64,000 nt of DNA from Fusobacterium ulcerans. GTDB taxonomy: Bacteria; Fusobacteriota; Fusobacteriia; Fusobacteriales; Fusobacteriaceae. Positions within the stretch are counted from its first letter, which is position 1. Each line of letters begins with the position of its first letter. The notes beneath the pieces are model-generated. The model was not told the origin of the DNA and ran no database searches. It was given only the letters and a program-made list of their open reading frames with translations. The position numbers and the translations under genes are program-made. Shown here one piece after another: positions 43,080 through 51,670 of this stretch. The stretch covers positions 2,558,282 to 2,622,281 of the forward strand of contig NZ_CP028105.1 of assembly GCF_003019675.1 (NCBI RefSeq). Reading direction: 5' to 3'.

Positions 43080-43809
43080 ATGGCTACTTCTCTCACCTTT
43101 ATTGTTTATAATTGTATGGGAAATCGTATCAAGAATAGTAGGGAATGACTTGATATTTCCAGGTATACCAAGTATTTTTAAAGCTCTTATAGATATAATA
43201 AAAGGGAAGGATTTTTTATCCATAGTTTTTCATACTTTAAAAAGAACAGGAATAAGTATAGGGATATCGTTAGTGATAGGGATTTTATGCAGTATTCTTT
43301 CATATAGATATAAGTTTTTCTATATTCTGTTTTTTCCATTTTTTTCATTTTTAAAATCCATTCCTACAATAGCTGTAATAATATTAGTTTTGATTTGGAG
43401 CAATGTAGAAGCTGTTCCAATAATAACTGGAATAATGATACTTCTTCCATTAATATATGAGAATATACTTGGAGGTATAGACTCAATAGACAGAGATTTA
43501 CTGAAAATGGCAGATATATACAAAGTGTCAAAAATCGATATTCTAAAAGGGATATATATTCCAGGGGTATATTATTTTTCTTCATCAGGAATACCAGCTT
43601 TAATAGCTTTAACTTTAAAAGTAGTTATAGCAGGAGAGGTTTTGTCACAAGGTTCTCTTTCAATAGGAGGAGAAATATTTATGGGAAAAATATATTTGGA
43701 AAGTTCTTCTATTTTTGCATGGATAATCATTGTTATTTTGATAAATTTTCTTTTGGATATATCTTTAAAAAAATTAAATAAAGAACTTACAAAATGGAGG
43801 AAACTGTAA
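43054..43809 (+). CDS. ABC transporter permease (SsuC/TauC-like)
   Basis: This 251-residue membrane protein has about six hydrophobic segments. The EAA-loop equivalent is near ADIYKVSKIDILKGIYIPG, where the permease touches the ATPase. A typical beginning of the nitrate/sulfonate/taurine permease family is seen in FPGIPSIFKALIDI. I placed the start at ATG 43054 because GGAGG is 11 nt upstream; the frame also opens at a TTG at 43036. It overlaps the binding-protein gene by 26 bp, and its stop overlaps the next ATPase by one base (TAATG). Confidence 0.88.
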   Translation: MRKYLCQSRWLLLSPLLFIIVWEIVSRIVGNDLIFPGIPSIFKALIDIIKGKDFLSIVFHTLKRTGISIGISLVIGILCSILSYRYKFFYILFFPFFSFLKSIPTIAVIILVLIWSNVEAVPIITGIMILLPLIYENILGGIDSIDRDLLKMADIYKVSKIDILKGIYIPGVYYFSSSGIPALIALTLKVVIAGEVLSQGSLSIGGEIFMGKIYLESSSIFAWIIIVILINFLLDISLKKLNKELTKWRKL

Positions 43810-44507
43810 TGAAACTTATAAATATAGTTAAATCCTATGGAGATAAAAAAGTACTTGATGGAATAACTTTAGATATTGAAGAGGGAAAAGTTACTGCTGT
43901 ATTGGGAGAATCAGGATCAGGAAAAAGTACACTTCTTAATATAATAGCTGGTAAGATAAAAGATTATAAAGGGGAAATAATTTTTCAAGCTGAATATGAA
44001 AATGGAATGTCATATATCTTTCAGGAAGATACTCTTATTCCATGGAAGACAGTTTATGAGAATCTGAAATTTGTATTGAAGAAAAAAATATCACCAGATA
44101 AGCTTAAATTGAGAATAAAAAAATATCTTGAAATGGTTGGCTTAAATGAAATAGAGAATGAATATCCCAATACACTTAGTGGAGGAATGAAAAGAAGAGT
44201 AGGAATAGCAAGAGCATTTTCTTTTCCTTCAAATTATCTTTTTATGGATGAGCCATTTGAGTTTTTAGATATAAAAATAAAAAATGAGATAATGGAGTAT
44301 TTTATAAAGCTTCAAAATATAGAAAATAAAACAGTGATTTTTATAACTCATGATATAGAATCTGCTGTTTCTTTAGGAGAAAAGATAGTAGTATTTAGTA
44401 ATAAACCTACAAAAATAAAAAAAATATTTGAAAATCCTTATCCAAAAGAAAAAGACATAGAAAAAAAAGAAAAGTTAAAAGATGAAATAGAAAAATTATT
44501 CTTGTAA
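43809..44507 (+). CDS. ABC transporter ATPase (SsuB/TauB-like), intact
   Basis: This 232-residue ATPase has all motifs: Walker A GESGSGKST, Q-loop YIFQEDTL, signature LSGGMKRRVGIARAF, Walker B YLFMDEPF with its glutamate, and switch His in FITHDIESAV. It energises the permease encoded directly upstream. The start codon overlaps the permease stop in TAATG, with GGAGG 8 nt upstream. The C-terminal 25 residues are unusually Lys/Glu-rich. It closes the four-gene importer set. Confidence 0.93.
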   Translation: MKLINIVKSYGDKKVLDGITLDIEEGKVTAVLGESGSGKSTLLNIIAGKIKDYKGEIIFQAEYENGMSYIFQEDTLIPWKTVYENLKFVLKKKISPDKLKLRIKKYLEMVGLNEIENEYPNTLSGGMKRRVGIARAFSFPSNYLFMDEPFEFLDIKIKNEIMEYFIKLQNIENKTVIFITHDIESAVSLGEKIVVFSNKPTKIKKIFENPYPKEKDIEKKEKLKDEIEKLFL

Positions 44508-44530
44508 TTATTTAAAATTAAAGATATAAT
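44502..44530 (+). promoter_or_regulatory. Promoter of cvfB
   Basis: TTGTAA (44502-44507) and TATAAT (44525-44530) have a 17-bp spacer. The -35 element overlaps the end of the upstream ATPase gene. Confidence 0.65.
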
Positions 44531-44564
44531 ACAGAATAGTATTGTTTAAGGAGAGATAAGATTT

Positions 44565-45434
44565 ATGATAAAAATAGGAAAAAGACAAAAAATGATCATC
44601 AATAATTTTGCAAGTGTAGGAGCATATTTACATGGTGGAACTGATGATGATAAAGATAATATACTTCTTCCAAATAATGAGTTGGAAGGAAGAGAGCTTA
44701 AAGAAGGAGACGAAGTAGAAGTACTTATATATATGGATTCAGAAGATAGACCAGTAGCTACTTTCAGAAAAACTGAAGCTTTAGTTGGAAATCTGGCTAA
44801 ACTAGAAGTAACAGATATTCATCCGACTTTAGGTGCTTTTATGGATTGGGGATTAAAGAAGGAGCTTCTTCTTCCAAAAGGACAGCAGGTAGGAAAAGTA
44901 GAAAAAGGGAAAAAATATCTTGTAGGGATATATGAGGATAGTAAAGGAAGACTTTCTGCTACTATGAAAATATATAATTTTCTTCTTCCATCAACAGAAA
45001 TGAAGAAAAATGATATAATAAGTGGAACAGTTTATGGAATTAATCCTGAGATAGGAGTCTTTGTAGCTGTAGAGGATAGATATTTTGGACTTATACCTAA
45101 AAATGAATACTTCAAAGACTATAAAGTTGGAGATGTAATAGAAGCTAGAGTAATAAGAGTAAGGGAAGATGGGAAAATTGATCTTACTCCAAGAGAACTT
45201 GCATATATCCAAATGGATAAAGATGCAGAGCTTGTATATGAAAAAATGAGACTTCTTGGAGAAAGTTTTGGATTTACTGATAAAAGTTCTCCAGAAGAGA
45301 TTATTGATTATTTTAATATGAGTAAGAAGGCGTTTAAAAGAGCTGTTGGAAACTTATTAAAAAATGGAAAAATTGAAAAGAATGATAAAGGATATTTTAA
45401 AATAAAAAAAGAAAAAAAAGAAATACAAGAATAA
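44565..45434 (+). CDS. cvfB: S1-domain RNA-binding protein, CvfB family
   Basis: This 289-residue cytoplasmic RNA-binding protein carries tandem S1-like OB domains and a C-terminal winged helix. The first domain ends near EVLIYMDSEDRPVAT, the second includes GAFMDWGLKKELLLPKGQQ, the third EIGVFVAVEDRYFGLIPKNE, and the winged helix lies in FNMSKKAFKRAVGNLLKNGKIE. This order is that of S. aureus CvfB, a post-transcriptional virulence regulator. A terminator with a 13-bp stem follows. Confidence 0.92.
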   Translation: MIKIGKRQKMIINNFASVGAYLHGGTDDDKDNILLPNNELEGRELKEGDEVEVLIYMDSEDRPVATFRKTEALVGNLAKLEVTDIHPTLGAFMDWGLKKELLLPKGQQVGKVEKGKKYLVGIYEDSKGRLSATMKIYNFLLPSTEMKKNDIISGTVYGINPEIGVFVAVEDRYFGLIPKNEYFKDYKVGDVIEARVIRVREDGKIDLTPRELAYIQMDKDAELVYEKMRLLGESFGFTDKSSPEEIIDYFNMSKKAFKRAVGNLLKNGKIEKNDKGYFKIKKEKKEIQE

Positions 45435-45444
45435 TAAAAAAAAT

Positions 45445-45489
45445 AAAAAGTTTTAGGTTTTCTGCAACAGAGTTCCTAAAACTTTTTTT
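45445..45489 (+). terminator. Strong terminator after cvfB
   Basis: AAAAAGTTTTAGG (45445-45457) pairs with CCTAAAACTTTTT (45475-45487), followed by further T residues. Confidence 0.92.
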
Positions 45490-45856
45490 AATAAAAAAAA
45501 CTTAGCAACTAGAAGGTTTACATCTGTATAGAGACAGTTGAATATTTGTTTTAAAGAAGGATATAATTACACAAAAAATAATTGCAGAATTTGTTAAAAT
45601 TTTTTAATTTTTACTGAAAAAAATAAAATTGAATAATATTTAAAATTTTACTAATTCAGCTTTACAATAGTGATAGAAGACTGTATTCATAGTTGTTAAA
45701 ATAAATAATAAAAAATAAAATAAAAAAACAACAGTAAAATTTATTTGCTTTTAAGAAATTAAATGATTATCATATAAAAAATATATTATTTTTTTCTTTT
45801 TAGTTAGTATATAGTAATGAAGTATCAAGAACAACTTAGATTATCGAGGAGGAAAG
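45490..45856 (+). promoter_or_regulatory. Long AT-rich gap with an isolated promoter and a Fur-like palindrome
   Basis: No gene was seen. TTGAAT (45538-45543) and TATAAT (45562-45567), with an 18-bp spacer, make a plausible promoter about 290 bp before the next gene. Transcription from it would give either a long leader or a small RNA. ATGATTATCAT at 45763-45773 is a perfect 5-1-5 palindrome resembling the core of a Fur box and lies nearer the gene. Confidence 0.4.
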
Positions 45857-46237
45857 ATGATAGGATTAATTTTAATGATTATTGCTTTTGTAGGAATGTG
45901 GAAAACTTTTGAAAAGGCTGGAATGGAAGGATGGAAAGGTATTGTTCCTGTTTATAATATGTATCTTCTTATCACTGAAATTGCAAAAAAACCATGGTGG
46001 TATTTATTACTATTATTTGTACCAATTGCAAATATAGTTATTATGATCATTGTAAGTATTGAAGTTGCTAAAGCATTTGGAAAAGGAACTGGATTTGGAG
46101 TAGGACTTGCTCTGCTTTCATTTGTATTCTATCCGTTATTAGGATTTGGAGATGCAGTATATCAAGAGCTTGGAACAGCTGAAGAAACTACTACTGATTC
46201 AGAAGATAAAAATGAAAAACTAGATTACGATCTATAG
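45857..46237 (+). CDS. DUF5684 small membrane protein
   Basis: This 126-residue protein has three or four hydrophobic segments (about 1-14, 43-67, 79-99) and the family hallmark KAGMEGWKGIVPVYNMY, in which an aromatic-rich loop follows the first helix. This matches DUF5684 membrane proteins, sometimes found fused to or near signal peptidases. No function is known. The C-terminal tail (about 105-126) is acidic and probably cytoplasmic. ATG 45857 has GAGG upstream. It has a bidirectional terminator after it. Confidence 0.78.
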   Translation: MIGLILMIIAFVGMWKTFEKAGMEGWKGIVPVYNMYLLITEIAKKPWWYLLLLFVPIANIVIMIIVSIEVAKAFGKGTGFGVGLALLSFVFYPLLGFGDAVYQELGTAEETTTDSEDKNEKLDYDL

Positions 46238-46321
46238 TAACATTCTGGGGGGAATAATATAGATGCAGATTAGAGTATGTTCTCTAAAGACATATTTTAA
46301 TCTGTGTAATTGTAATCACAA

Positions 46322-46370
46322 AAAGAGCCTGATAAAAAGAAGTTTTCTTCTATTTTTCACCAGGCTCTTT
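46322..46370. terminator. Bidirectional terminator, DUF5684 gene / rqcH
   Basis: AAAGAGCCTG (46322-46331) and CAGGCTCTTT (46361-46370) form a perfect 10-bp stem between convergent genes, with an imperfect A/T inner stem. Confidence 0.85.
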
Positions 46371-46373
46371 AAA

Positions 46374-47999
46374 TTATAATTTTTCAGGTTTTTCAATGAG
46401 AATATTTTTTTCATTCTCATAAGTAACAAATCCAGGCTTACCACCTTTAGGTTTGTTTATATATCTTTTTTTAGTGTAATCTACACTGATTTTATCTCCA
46501 ACAGAACTTTTAGAGAAATATGCAGCTACTTCAGCACCTTTTAAAAGTATTTCATCTGTAATCTCATCAGTTTTTATAATAACATGAGATCCTGGAATAT
46601 TTTTAGAATGCAGCCATATATCATCTTTAGCAGCTACTTTAAAAGTTAAGTTATCGTTTTCAATATTATTTCTTCCATAAAGTATCTTGAAATTTTCAAA
46701 TTCAAGGACTCCATAGCCAATTTCCTTCACTTGTTTTTTTCTATTCCCTTTTTTCTGTTGAATCTTTATATATCCTTGAGATATGAGCTCTTCCTGTATA
46801 AGCTTTAGGTTATCAGTGCTTGGACTGTTATCAATAAAAAGTTTAATACTGTTCAGGTAATCTAACTCTTCATTTATTTCCATAAATCTTCTTTTATTAG
46901 CTTCCATACCTCTTTTTAGTTTATTATATTTTTTATAAAGTTTTTCCAGATTTTCTTGTGGAGTTATCTGTGGATCAAGTGGAATAGATATCTCTTTATT
47001 ATTATAAAAATCATAAGTTTCAAGAGAAGACATACCTTTTTTAAGAGTATATATAGATGCAGCTAGAATATCTCCCTGCTCCTTATATTTTATAAAATCC
47101 TGTTTCTCTATTACCTCTTCTTCTAAAAGAGAGATTATTCTCATATTTTTCTTGATTCTCTTATTAATATTATCAAGAAGCTGAGTTTTTAATGTATCAA
47201 AACTGCTTGATAGATTTTCTGAATTTATATAGAAATTTATAGCCTCTCTGAAACTGTCAAAAGAAACTGCCTCATCATATTCTTTTCCTTTAGGAATGAT
47301 ATCAAGGACGCTTCCAAGAACTATTCTTCCTTTGTTTAAGAATATTTTTGGCTGTGATGGAGTATTCAGAAGATGTGTAAAGCTATTAAAATCAGATATA
47401 TTTTGAACAGTTAATTTTCCCAATCCTTCAACATTCTTTAAAAGAGAATTTTCACTTTTAAATTTATCAAACTCTTCCTCAGTAATATTTAAAGGAGAGA
47501 TTTTTTCCTCAATAACAGGCTGTTCATATTTTAGCCCAGGGAAAAGAGCTCTTAAACGATTTTCTTCAAGAGAAAAACGTTTAAGGAGGTCAATTATTCT
47601 GTCATCTTCATCAGTAAATATAAAGTTTGAATATTTTCCCATTATTTCAAAATATATTGAATAGTTTTTAATTTCACCAAGTTCATTTATTTTGGCAAAT
47701 TTAAAACATAATATTCTATCAAATCCTAACTGTTGAACATCAGTGAGCATAGCATTGAGCAGATGTTTTCTCATGTTTGCAGCAAGACCAACAGTATTTT
47801 CCAAGATACTTTCTTTAGAATCTGCAATATAGCAGATAGGAAAAGAAGGGTTGCAAGAAAATACAAGCTCAGTTTTTCCAAAATAAATAGAGAGAGAAAC
47901 TTCTGTATTTTTTGTTATCTTGTTTATTTTTTTTCCTGAAAGATTTTCTTTCAGTTCGTCTTTTATTTTGTTCAATGAAATACCATCAATGTAAAACAT
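46374..47999 (-). CDS. rqcH: Ribosome quality control protein RqcH (NFACT family)
   Basis: This 541-residue protein belongs to the NFACT/Rqc2/FbpA family. RqcH binds split 50S subunits with stalled peptidyl-tRNA and adds alanine tails that mark the nascent chain. The N-terminal NFACT-N domain begins MFYIDGISLNKI; a long coiled coil lies in the middle (about 265-400); and the C-terminal NFACT-R domain has the marks YGRNNIENDNLTFKVA, DIWLHSKNIPGSHVII. Some relatives are annotated as fibronectin-binding, but the ribosomal role is better established. It is the last gene of the PASTA-rsgA-rpe-marR-rqcH run. Confidence 0.93.
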   Translation of the reverse strand: MFYIDGISLNKIKDELKENLSGKKINKITKNTEVSLSIYFGKTELVFSCNPSFPICYIADSKESILENTVGLAANMRKHLLNAMLTDVQQLGFDRILCFKFAKINELGEIKNYSIYFEIMGKYSNFIFTDEDDRIIDLLKRFSLEENRLRALFPGLKYEQPVIEEKISPLNITEEEFDKFKSENSLLKNVEGLGKLTVQNISDFNSFTHLLNTPSQPKIFLNKGRIVLGSVLDIIPKGKEYDEAVSFDSFREAINFYINSENLSSSFDTLKTQLLDNINKRIKKNMRIISLLEEEVIEKQDFIKYKEQGDILAASIYTLKKGMSSLETYDFYNNKEISIPLDPQITPQENLEKLYKKYNKLKRGMEANKRRFMEINEELDYLNSIKLFIDNSPSTDNLKLIQEELISQGYIKIQQKKGNRKKQVKEIGYGVLEFENFKILYGRNNIENDNLTFKVAAKDDIWLHSKNIPGSHVIIKTDEITDEILLKGAEVAAYFSKSSVGDKISVDYTKKRYINKPKGGKPGFVTYENEKNILIEKPEKL

Positions 48000-48019
48000 T
48001 ATTATCTCCTATTGAGTTT

Positions 48020-48694
48020 TTACTCGTTCTTTATTCCAATTAAGTTTTTAGCATCAAGGATGTCTAAAACTAAAAGGTCTCCATCAGTTTTTTTCAAGAT
48101 AAAGTTATCTTTATCATTGTTTTCCATTATTTCAAGTACAGTAAAATTTTCTATTCCATGACTTGCAAAGAAATTCTGTACAATTGGAGTTCCTTTAATT
48201 TCAACTACAGAAACTTTTGTTCCAACTGGAAATTCTGTAATAAGAAGAGGTTTAAAGTAATCTGTTTTTCCTCTAAGAGCATTTAAAATTACTTCAAAAA
48301 CTTCAATAAAGTGAGTAAGGTCTTTGTCAGCAATATCTTCTGTCAGTGTAGACATTATCATTTTATGATAATTGTTGTGATATGCTAAAGCTTTAGCTCC
48401 TTTAGGAGTTAAAGATACAAAAACTTTTCTTCTGTCAGTGTTAGATCTTACTCTGGCAATAAATCCTTTTTCTGTAAGTTTAGAAACAGCAACAGTGGCA
48501 GTTCCCATAGTTATACCAATTCTTTCTGCAAGTTCATTCATAGTAAGAGAATCCTGTCCGATAGCTTCTATTAAATGAAGTTCAGTATGAGTAAGGCATT
48601 TTATACCTCTTTTAAGAGCCATATCCTCTGTTTTAAAAAATAATTTGTAAAAATCTTCTAATACTTCGTTAACCTTTTTTATGTTTTCATTCAT
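48020..48694 (-). CDS. MarR-family regulator fused to FeoA-like domain
   Basis: This 224-residue protein starts with a MarR winged helix (about 1-140): the helix ELHLIEAIGQDSLTMNELAER, recognition region TMGTATVAVSKLTEKGFI, and wing RSNTDRRKVFVSLT. The C-terminus (about 150-224) reads like FeoA, an SH3-like domain (ITEFPVGTKVSVVEI, then NFTVLEIMENN). DtxR-type metal regulators join a different helix-turn-helix to a FeoA-like domain, so a metal-linked signal is possible. It lies 3 bp from the rpe stop and 20 bp before rqcH. Its targets are unknown. Confidence 0.85.
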   Translation of the reverse strand: MNENIKKVNEVLEDFYKLFFKTEDMALKRGIKCLTHTELHLIEAIGQDSLTMNELAERIGITMGTATVAVSKLTEKGFIARVRSNTDRRKVFVSLTPKGAKALAYHNNYHKMIMSTLTEDIADKDLTHFIEVFEVILNALRGKTDYFKPLLITEFPVGTKVSVVEIKGTPIVQNFFASHGIENFTVLEIMENNDKDNFILKKTDGDLLVLDILDAKNLIGIKNE

Positions 48695-48697
48695 AAA

Positions 48698-49339
48698 TTA
48701 ACCTCTCTTTAAAGAATTTATTCTTTCTTCATAATCCCCAGAAAAAACATATGAACCAGCAACAAAAATATTTGCTCCAGCTTCAATACATTTTCCAATA
48801 GTGTCAGCCGTAATTCCACCATCTACTTGAATATCTACATCTTTGCTAAGTACTCTTACATCTTTTATTTTATCTAATGCACTGTTAATAAATTTTTGTC
48901 CTCCAAAACCTGGATTGACACTCATAATAAGCACCATATCTATATCATTGATAACATATTTAAGAACATCTACAGGAGTAGAAGGGTTAAGTGATACACC
49001 AGCCTTTATTCCATGAGCTTTTATCTGCTGAATAACTCTGTGAAGATGTACTGTAGATTCTGCATGGACAGTGATTATATCAGCACCCGCTTTAACAAAA
49101 TCATCAATATATCTTTCAGGTTTTTCAATCATTAAATGTACATCAAATACAAGTTTTGTTTTATTTCTTATAGCTTTTATAACAGGAGCTCCAAAAGTTA
49201 TATTAGGAACAAACATCCCATCCATAACATCTATATGAACATAATCAGCTCCAGCTTTATCTATTGCTGTTACTTCTTCTCCAAGTCTGCTGAAATCAGC
49301 TGACAGGATAGAAGGAGCTATCTTAATATCATTATTCAT
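48698..49339 (-). CDS. rpe: Ribulose-phosphate 3-epimerase
   Basis: This 213-residue TIM-barrel enzyme interconverts ribulose 5-phosphate and xylulose 5-phosphate in the pentose phosphate pathway. All signatures are present: [63 protein letters not shown], and [14 protein letters not shown]. Metal-binding His and Asp residues are intact. ATG 49339 has GAGGTGG upstream and overlaps the rsgA stop by 8 nt (ATGAATAA), so the two are translationally coupled. The order rsgA-rpe is widely conserved in Firmicutes. Confidence 0.96.
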   Translation of the reverse strand: MNNDIKIAPSILSADFSRLGEEVTAIDKAGADYVHIDVMDGMFVPNITFGAPVIKAIRNKTKLVFDVHLMIEKPERYIDDFVKAGADIITVHAESTVHLHRVIQQIKAHGIKAGVSLNPSTPVDVLKYVINDIDMVLIMSVNPGFGGQKFINSALDKIKDVRVLSKDVDIQVDGGITADTIGKCIEAGANIFVAGSYVFSGDYEERINSLKRG

Positions 49340-50213
49340 ACCTATTCCACCTCTCACTTTTTAATTTTTCATATGTTTTTTTATAAAATTCATATCTTAC
49401 AGGAGCAATTTCTCCATTAGTAACCATATCTTTAATTATACAATTTGGTTCGTTCAAATGCAAACAATTATAAAATTTACAATTTTTATCAGTTTTGAAT
49501 TCAGGAAATAATGAAATCAATTCCTGTACATCTTTTATGTAAGGAAGCTCTACAGATGAAAATCCAGGAGTGTCTATGATAAAACCTCCACCTGGAAGTG
49601 GAAGAAGATTAGTATCTTTAGTTGTATGTTTTCCTCTTCTCAATCTCTTGCTTGTTTCCCCAGTTTCAAGAACTTTGACATTTTGCAAAAGATTAATAAT
49701 ACTTGATTTACCTACACCACTGGGACCTCCAAAGGCTGTTATCTTATTTTGAATAAAAGCTTTCAGCTGATCTATACCAATATTTTCTCTTTCAGAAATA
49801 AGAAAATAAGGTATTTCCAATTTTTTAAGAAAATCCAGATTTTTTTTAATATCTTCAATTTCTTCCTGAGAAAGAAGATCAATTTTATTTACAACAATTA
49901 TTGGATCAATTTTATAATAAAAACTATTAAGAATGAGAGTATTAAGTCTTTCATAGTCAATCACTGGATCTTTTCCAGCAAATTGAATAACAATATAATC
50001 TATATTTGCTACTAAAGGTCTTTCTAAAAGATTTTTCCTCTTTTCCACTTTAGTTATAGAATTATCTTCTGAAAACTCTACAATATCTCCTACTACACAA
50101 TTATGCTTATTCTCTTTTCTCTTTAAAATCCCTCTTAATTTACATTCATATACTTCTTCATCAGACTTTACATAATAAAATCCTTGTATTTTGTTTATGA
50201 CTATTCCTCTAAT
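49332..50213 (-). CDS. rsgA: Ribosome small-subunit biogenesis GTPase RsgA, probable AUU start
   Basis: RsgA matures the 30S subunit. The 293-residue frame has an N-terminal OB domain ([16 protein letters not shown], then [10 protein letters not shown]), a circularly permuted GTPase (G4 VVNKIDLL, G1 [12 protein letters not shown]3 DTPGFSS), and a C-terminal zinc site ([11 protein letters not shown]). In this frame a stop lies just upstream and there is no ATG, GTG or TTG until residue 56 (a GTG), which would remove most of the OB domain. An ATT at 50213-50211 has GGAGG exactly 8 nt upstream and gives the normal length. A rare AUU start is therefore likely, which may make synthesis IF3-sensitive as for infC. 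Confidence 0.9.
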   Translation of the reverse strand: MRGIVINKIQGFYYVKSDEEVYECKLRGILKRKENKHNCVVGDIVEFSEDNSITKVEKRKNLLERPLVANIDYIVIQFAGKDPVIDYERLNTLILNSFYYKIDPIIVVNKIDLLSQEEIEDIKKNLDFLKKLEIPYFLISERENIGIDQLKAFIQNKITAFGGPSGVGKSSIINLLQNVKVLETGETSKRLRRGKHTTKDTNLLPLPGGGFIIDTPGFSSVELPYIKDVQELISLFPEFKTDKNCKFYNCLHLNEPNCIIKDMVTNGEIAPVRYEFYKKTYEKLKSERWNRYE

Positions 50214-50238
50214 TTTTTATTCCTCCTTGAAGATTATA

Positions 50239-50955
50239 CTAATTTTCCTTATTTACAGTTATATCAATTACTGTACCAGCAGATACTCTTCTTCCAGCTA
50301 AGACACTTGTTTCAATAACTAAATCTTTTTCTATCTCTGGAAGAGATACATAAGTTATTTTTCCAACAAGAAGAGAATTTTCTGTAAGAATTTCTTTAGC
50401 TTTATTTATCTCAACACCAATAACATCGGGAACTCTTACATCCATGAGCTGTTCAGAACCATTGATAAGAAAAGATATTTTTTGCCCTCTTCTAAGAAGT
50501 GTACCAGTTGCAGGGTCAGTTGATATAACTTCATTGTATGCAGTGTTGGCTTTTGTAGTGGCTACTCTGTCTACAATAAGTCCTCTTTGCTCAGCAATAG
50601 CTTTGGCATCCAGAAAGTTCATTCCTTTTAGTTCAGGAACTTCCACAAGAGCTTCTCCTTTACTTATCCATACCTTGATGTTTCTATTTTTCTTTACAAT
50701 ATTCCCAGCTTCAGGTTCTTGAAGAAAGATCTCACCCACAGGAAGTTCAGAAAATTCTTCACCCATATTTCTGATGTTCAGTTCATTACTTTCCAACATT
50801 TTTTCAGCATCAGCTAAAGTTAGAGTCTTTAAATCTGGAACAGAATAGAAAGTTTCATTGAAGTATATTTTTTCAAATATCTTGAATGAAAAGAAAGCTA
50901 TTAAAACAACAGCTACTAAAGTAAGAAAAGAGAAACAGATTGACTTTTTATTCAT
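50239..50955 (-). CDS. Membrane-anchored PASTA-domain protein without kinase
   Basis: This 238-residue protein has one membrane helix (about 7-27) and then three PASTA repeats on the outer side, starting near VPDLKTLTLADAEKML, VPELKGMNFLDAKAIAE and VPDVIGVEINKAKEIL. PASTA domains bind peptidoglycan fragments, and in PrkC/PknB they regulate a cytoplasmic kinase. No kinase domain is present, and the divergent neighbour upstream is hpt. In Bacillus the order is prpC-prkC-rsgA-rpe, so this gene occupies the prkC position with the kinase gone. ATG 50955 has GGAGG upstream. Longer reading frames from upstream lack a ribosome site. Confidence 0.9.
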   Translation of the reverse strand: MNKKSICFSFLTLVAVVLIAFFSFKIFEKIYFNETFYSVPDLKTLTLADAEKMLESNELNIRNMGEEFSELPVGEIFLQEPEAGNIVKKNRNIKVWISKGEALVEVPELKGMNFLDAKAIAEQRGLIVDRVATTKANTAYNEVISTDPATGTLLRRGQKISFLINGSEQLMDVRVPDVIGVEINKAKEILTENSLLVGKITYVSLPEIEKDLVIETSVLAGRRVSAGTVIDITVNKEN

Positions 50956-51133
50956 TATTCCTCCTTGAAATTTTGATCCTATATTAATACATATAGATAC
51001 TATTTGATAATAACATAAGAAGCACAAAATATCAATAATTACTTGATAAATGCTGGAGTAAATGTTAAAATACAGTGAATGATTTTGTTTTAGGATGTAT
51101 GCTTTGAGCATATGATTTTAGGAGGAGAGAAGA

Positions 51134-51658
51134 TTGGATTATACAATTGAAACATTGATACCAAGGGAAGCAGTGGAAAAAAGAATAAAGGAACTTGCTT
51201 CTGAAATAGAAAGAGATTATAAAGGGAGAGAGGTAATAGTTTTAGGATTATTGAAAGGTTCTGTTATTTTTATGAGTGACCTTATAAAAGAAATAGACAT
51301 TCCTCTTGTAATTGATTTTATGAGTGTATCAAGCTATGGAAATGGTACTGACAGTACTGGAATTGTAAAGATATTGAAAGACACAGATTTTGATTTAAAA
51401 GGCAGAGAGATACTTATTGTTGAAGATATAATTGATACTGGTCTTACTTTAAAATATGTGAGAGAATTTATAGAATCTAAAGGAACAAAAAGTGTAGCAA
51501 TCTGTACTCTTTTAGATAAACCTAGCAGAAGAAAAGTAGATATCAAAGGAGATTATGTAGGATTTGAAATTCCTGATGAGTTTGTAGTAGGGTATGGTTT
51601 AGATTATGCTCAGCACCATAGAAATCTGCCATATGTTGGAATGGTAGTAAAAAAATAG
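51134..51658 (+). CDS. hpt: Hypoxanthine phosphoribosyltransferase
   Basis: This 174-residue purine salvage enzyme makes IMP (and GMP) from hypoxanthine or guanine and PRPP. The PRPP motif is ILIVEDIIDTGLTLKYV, the flexible loop is near FMSVSSYGNGTDSTG, and LLKGSVIFMSDL and GYGLDYAQHHRNLPYVG are typical. The start is TTG 51134 with AGGAGG upstream. It lies one base before the next Shine-Dalgarno region, in a run leading to rsmA. Its upstream region is shared with the divergent PASTA gene. Confidence 0.95.
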   Translation: MDYTIETLIPREAVEKRIKELASEIERDYKGREVIVLGLLKGSVIFMSDLIKEIDIPLVIDFMSVSSYGNGTDSTGIVKILKDTDFDLKGREILIVEDIIDTGLTLKYVREFIESKGTKSVAICTLLDKPSRRKVDIKGDYVGFEIPDEFVVGYGLDYAQHHRNLPYVGMVVKK

Positions 51659-51670
51659 ATGGAGGAAAGG

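Noticed and set aside
50049..50213. Frameshift or deletion at the rsgA 5' end
   Set aside because: The frame continues without stops through a convincing OB domain to a well-spaced Shine-Dalgarno site, so only the start codon is unusual.
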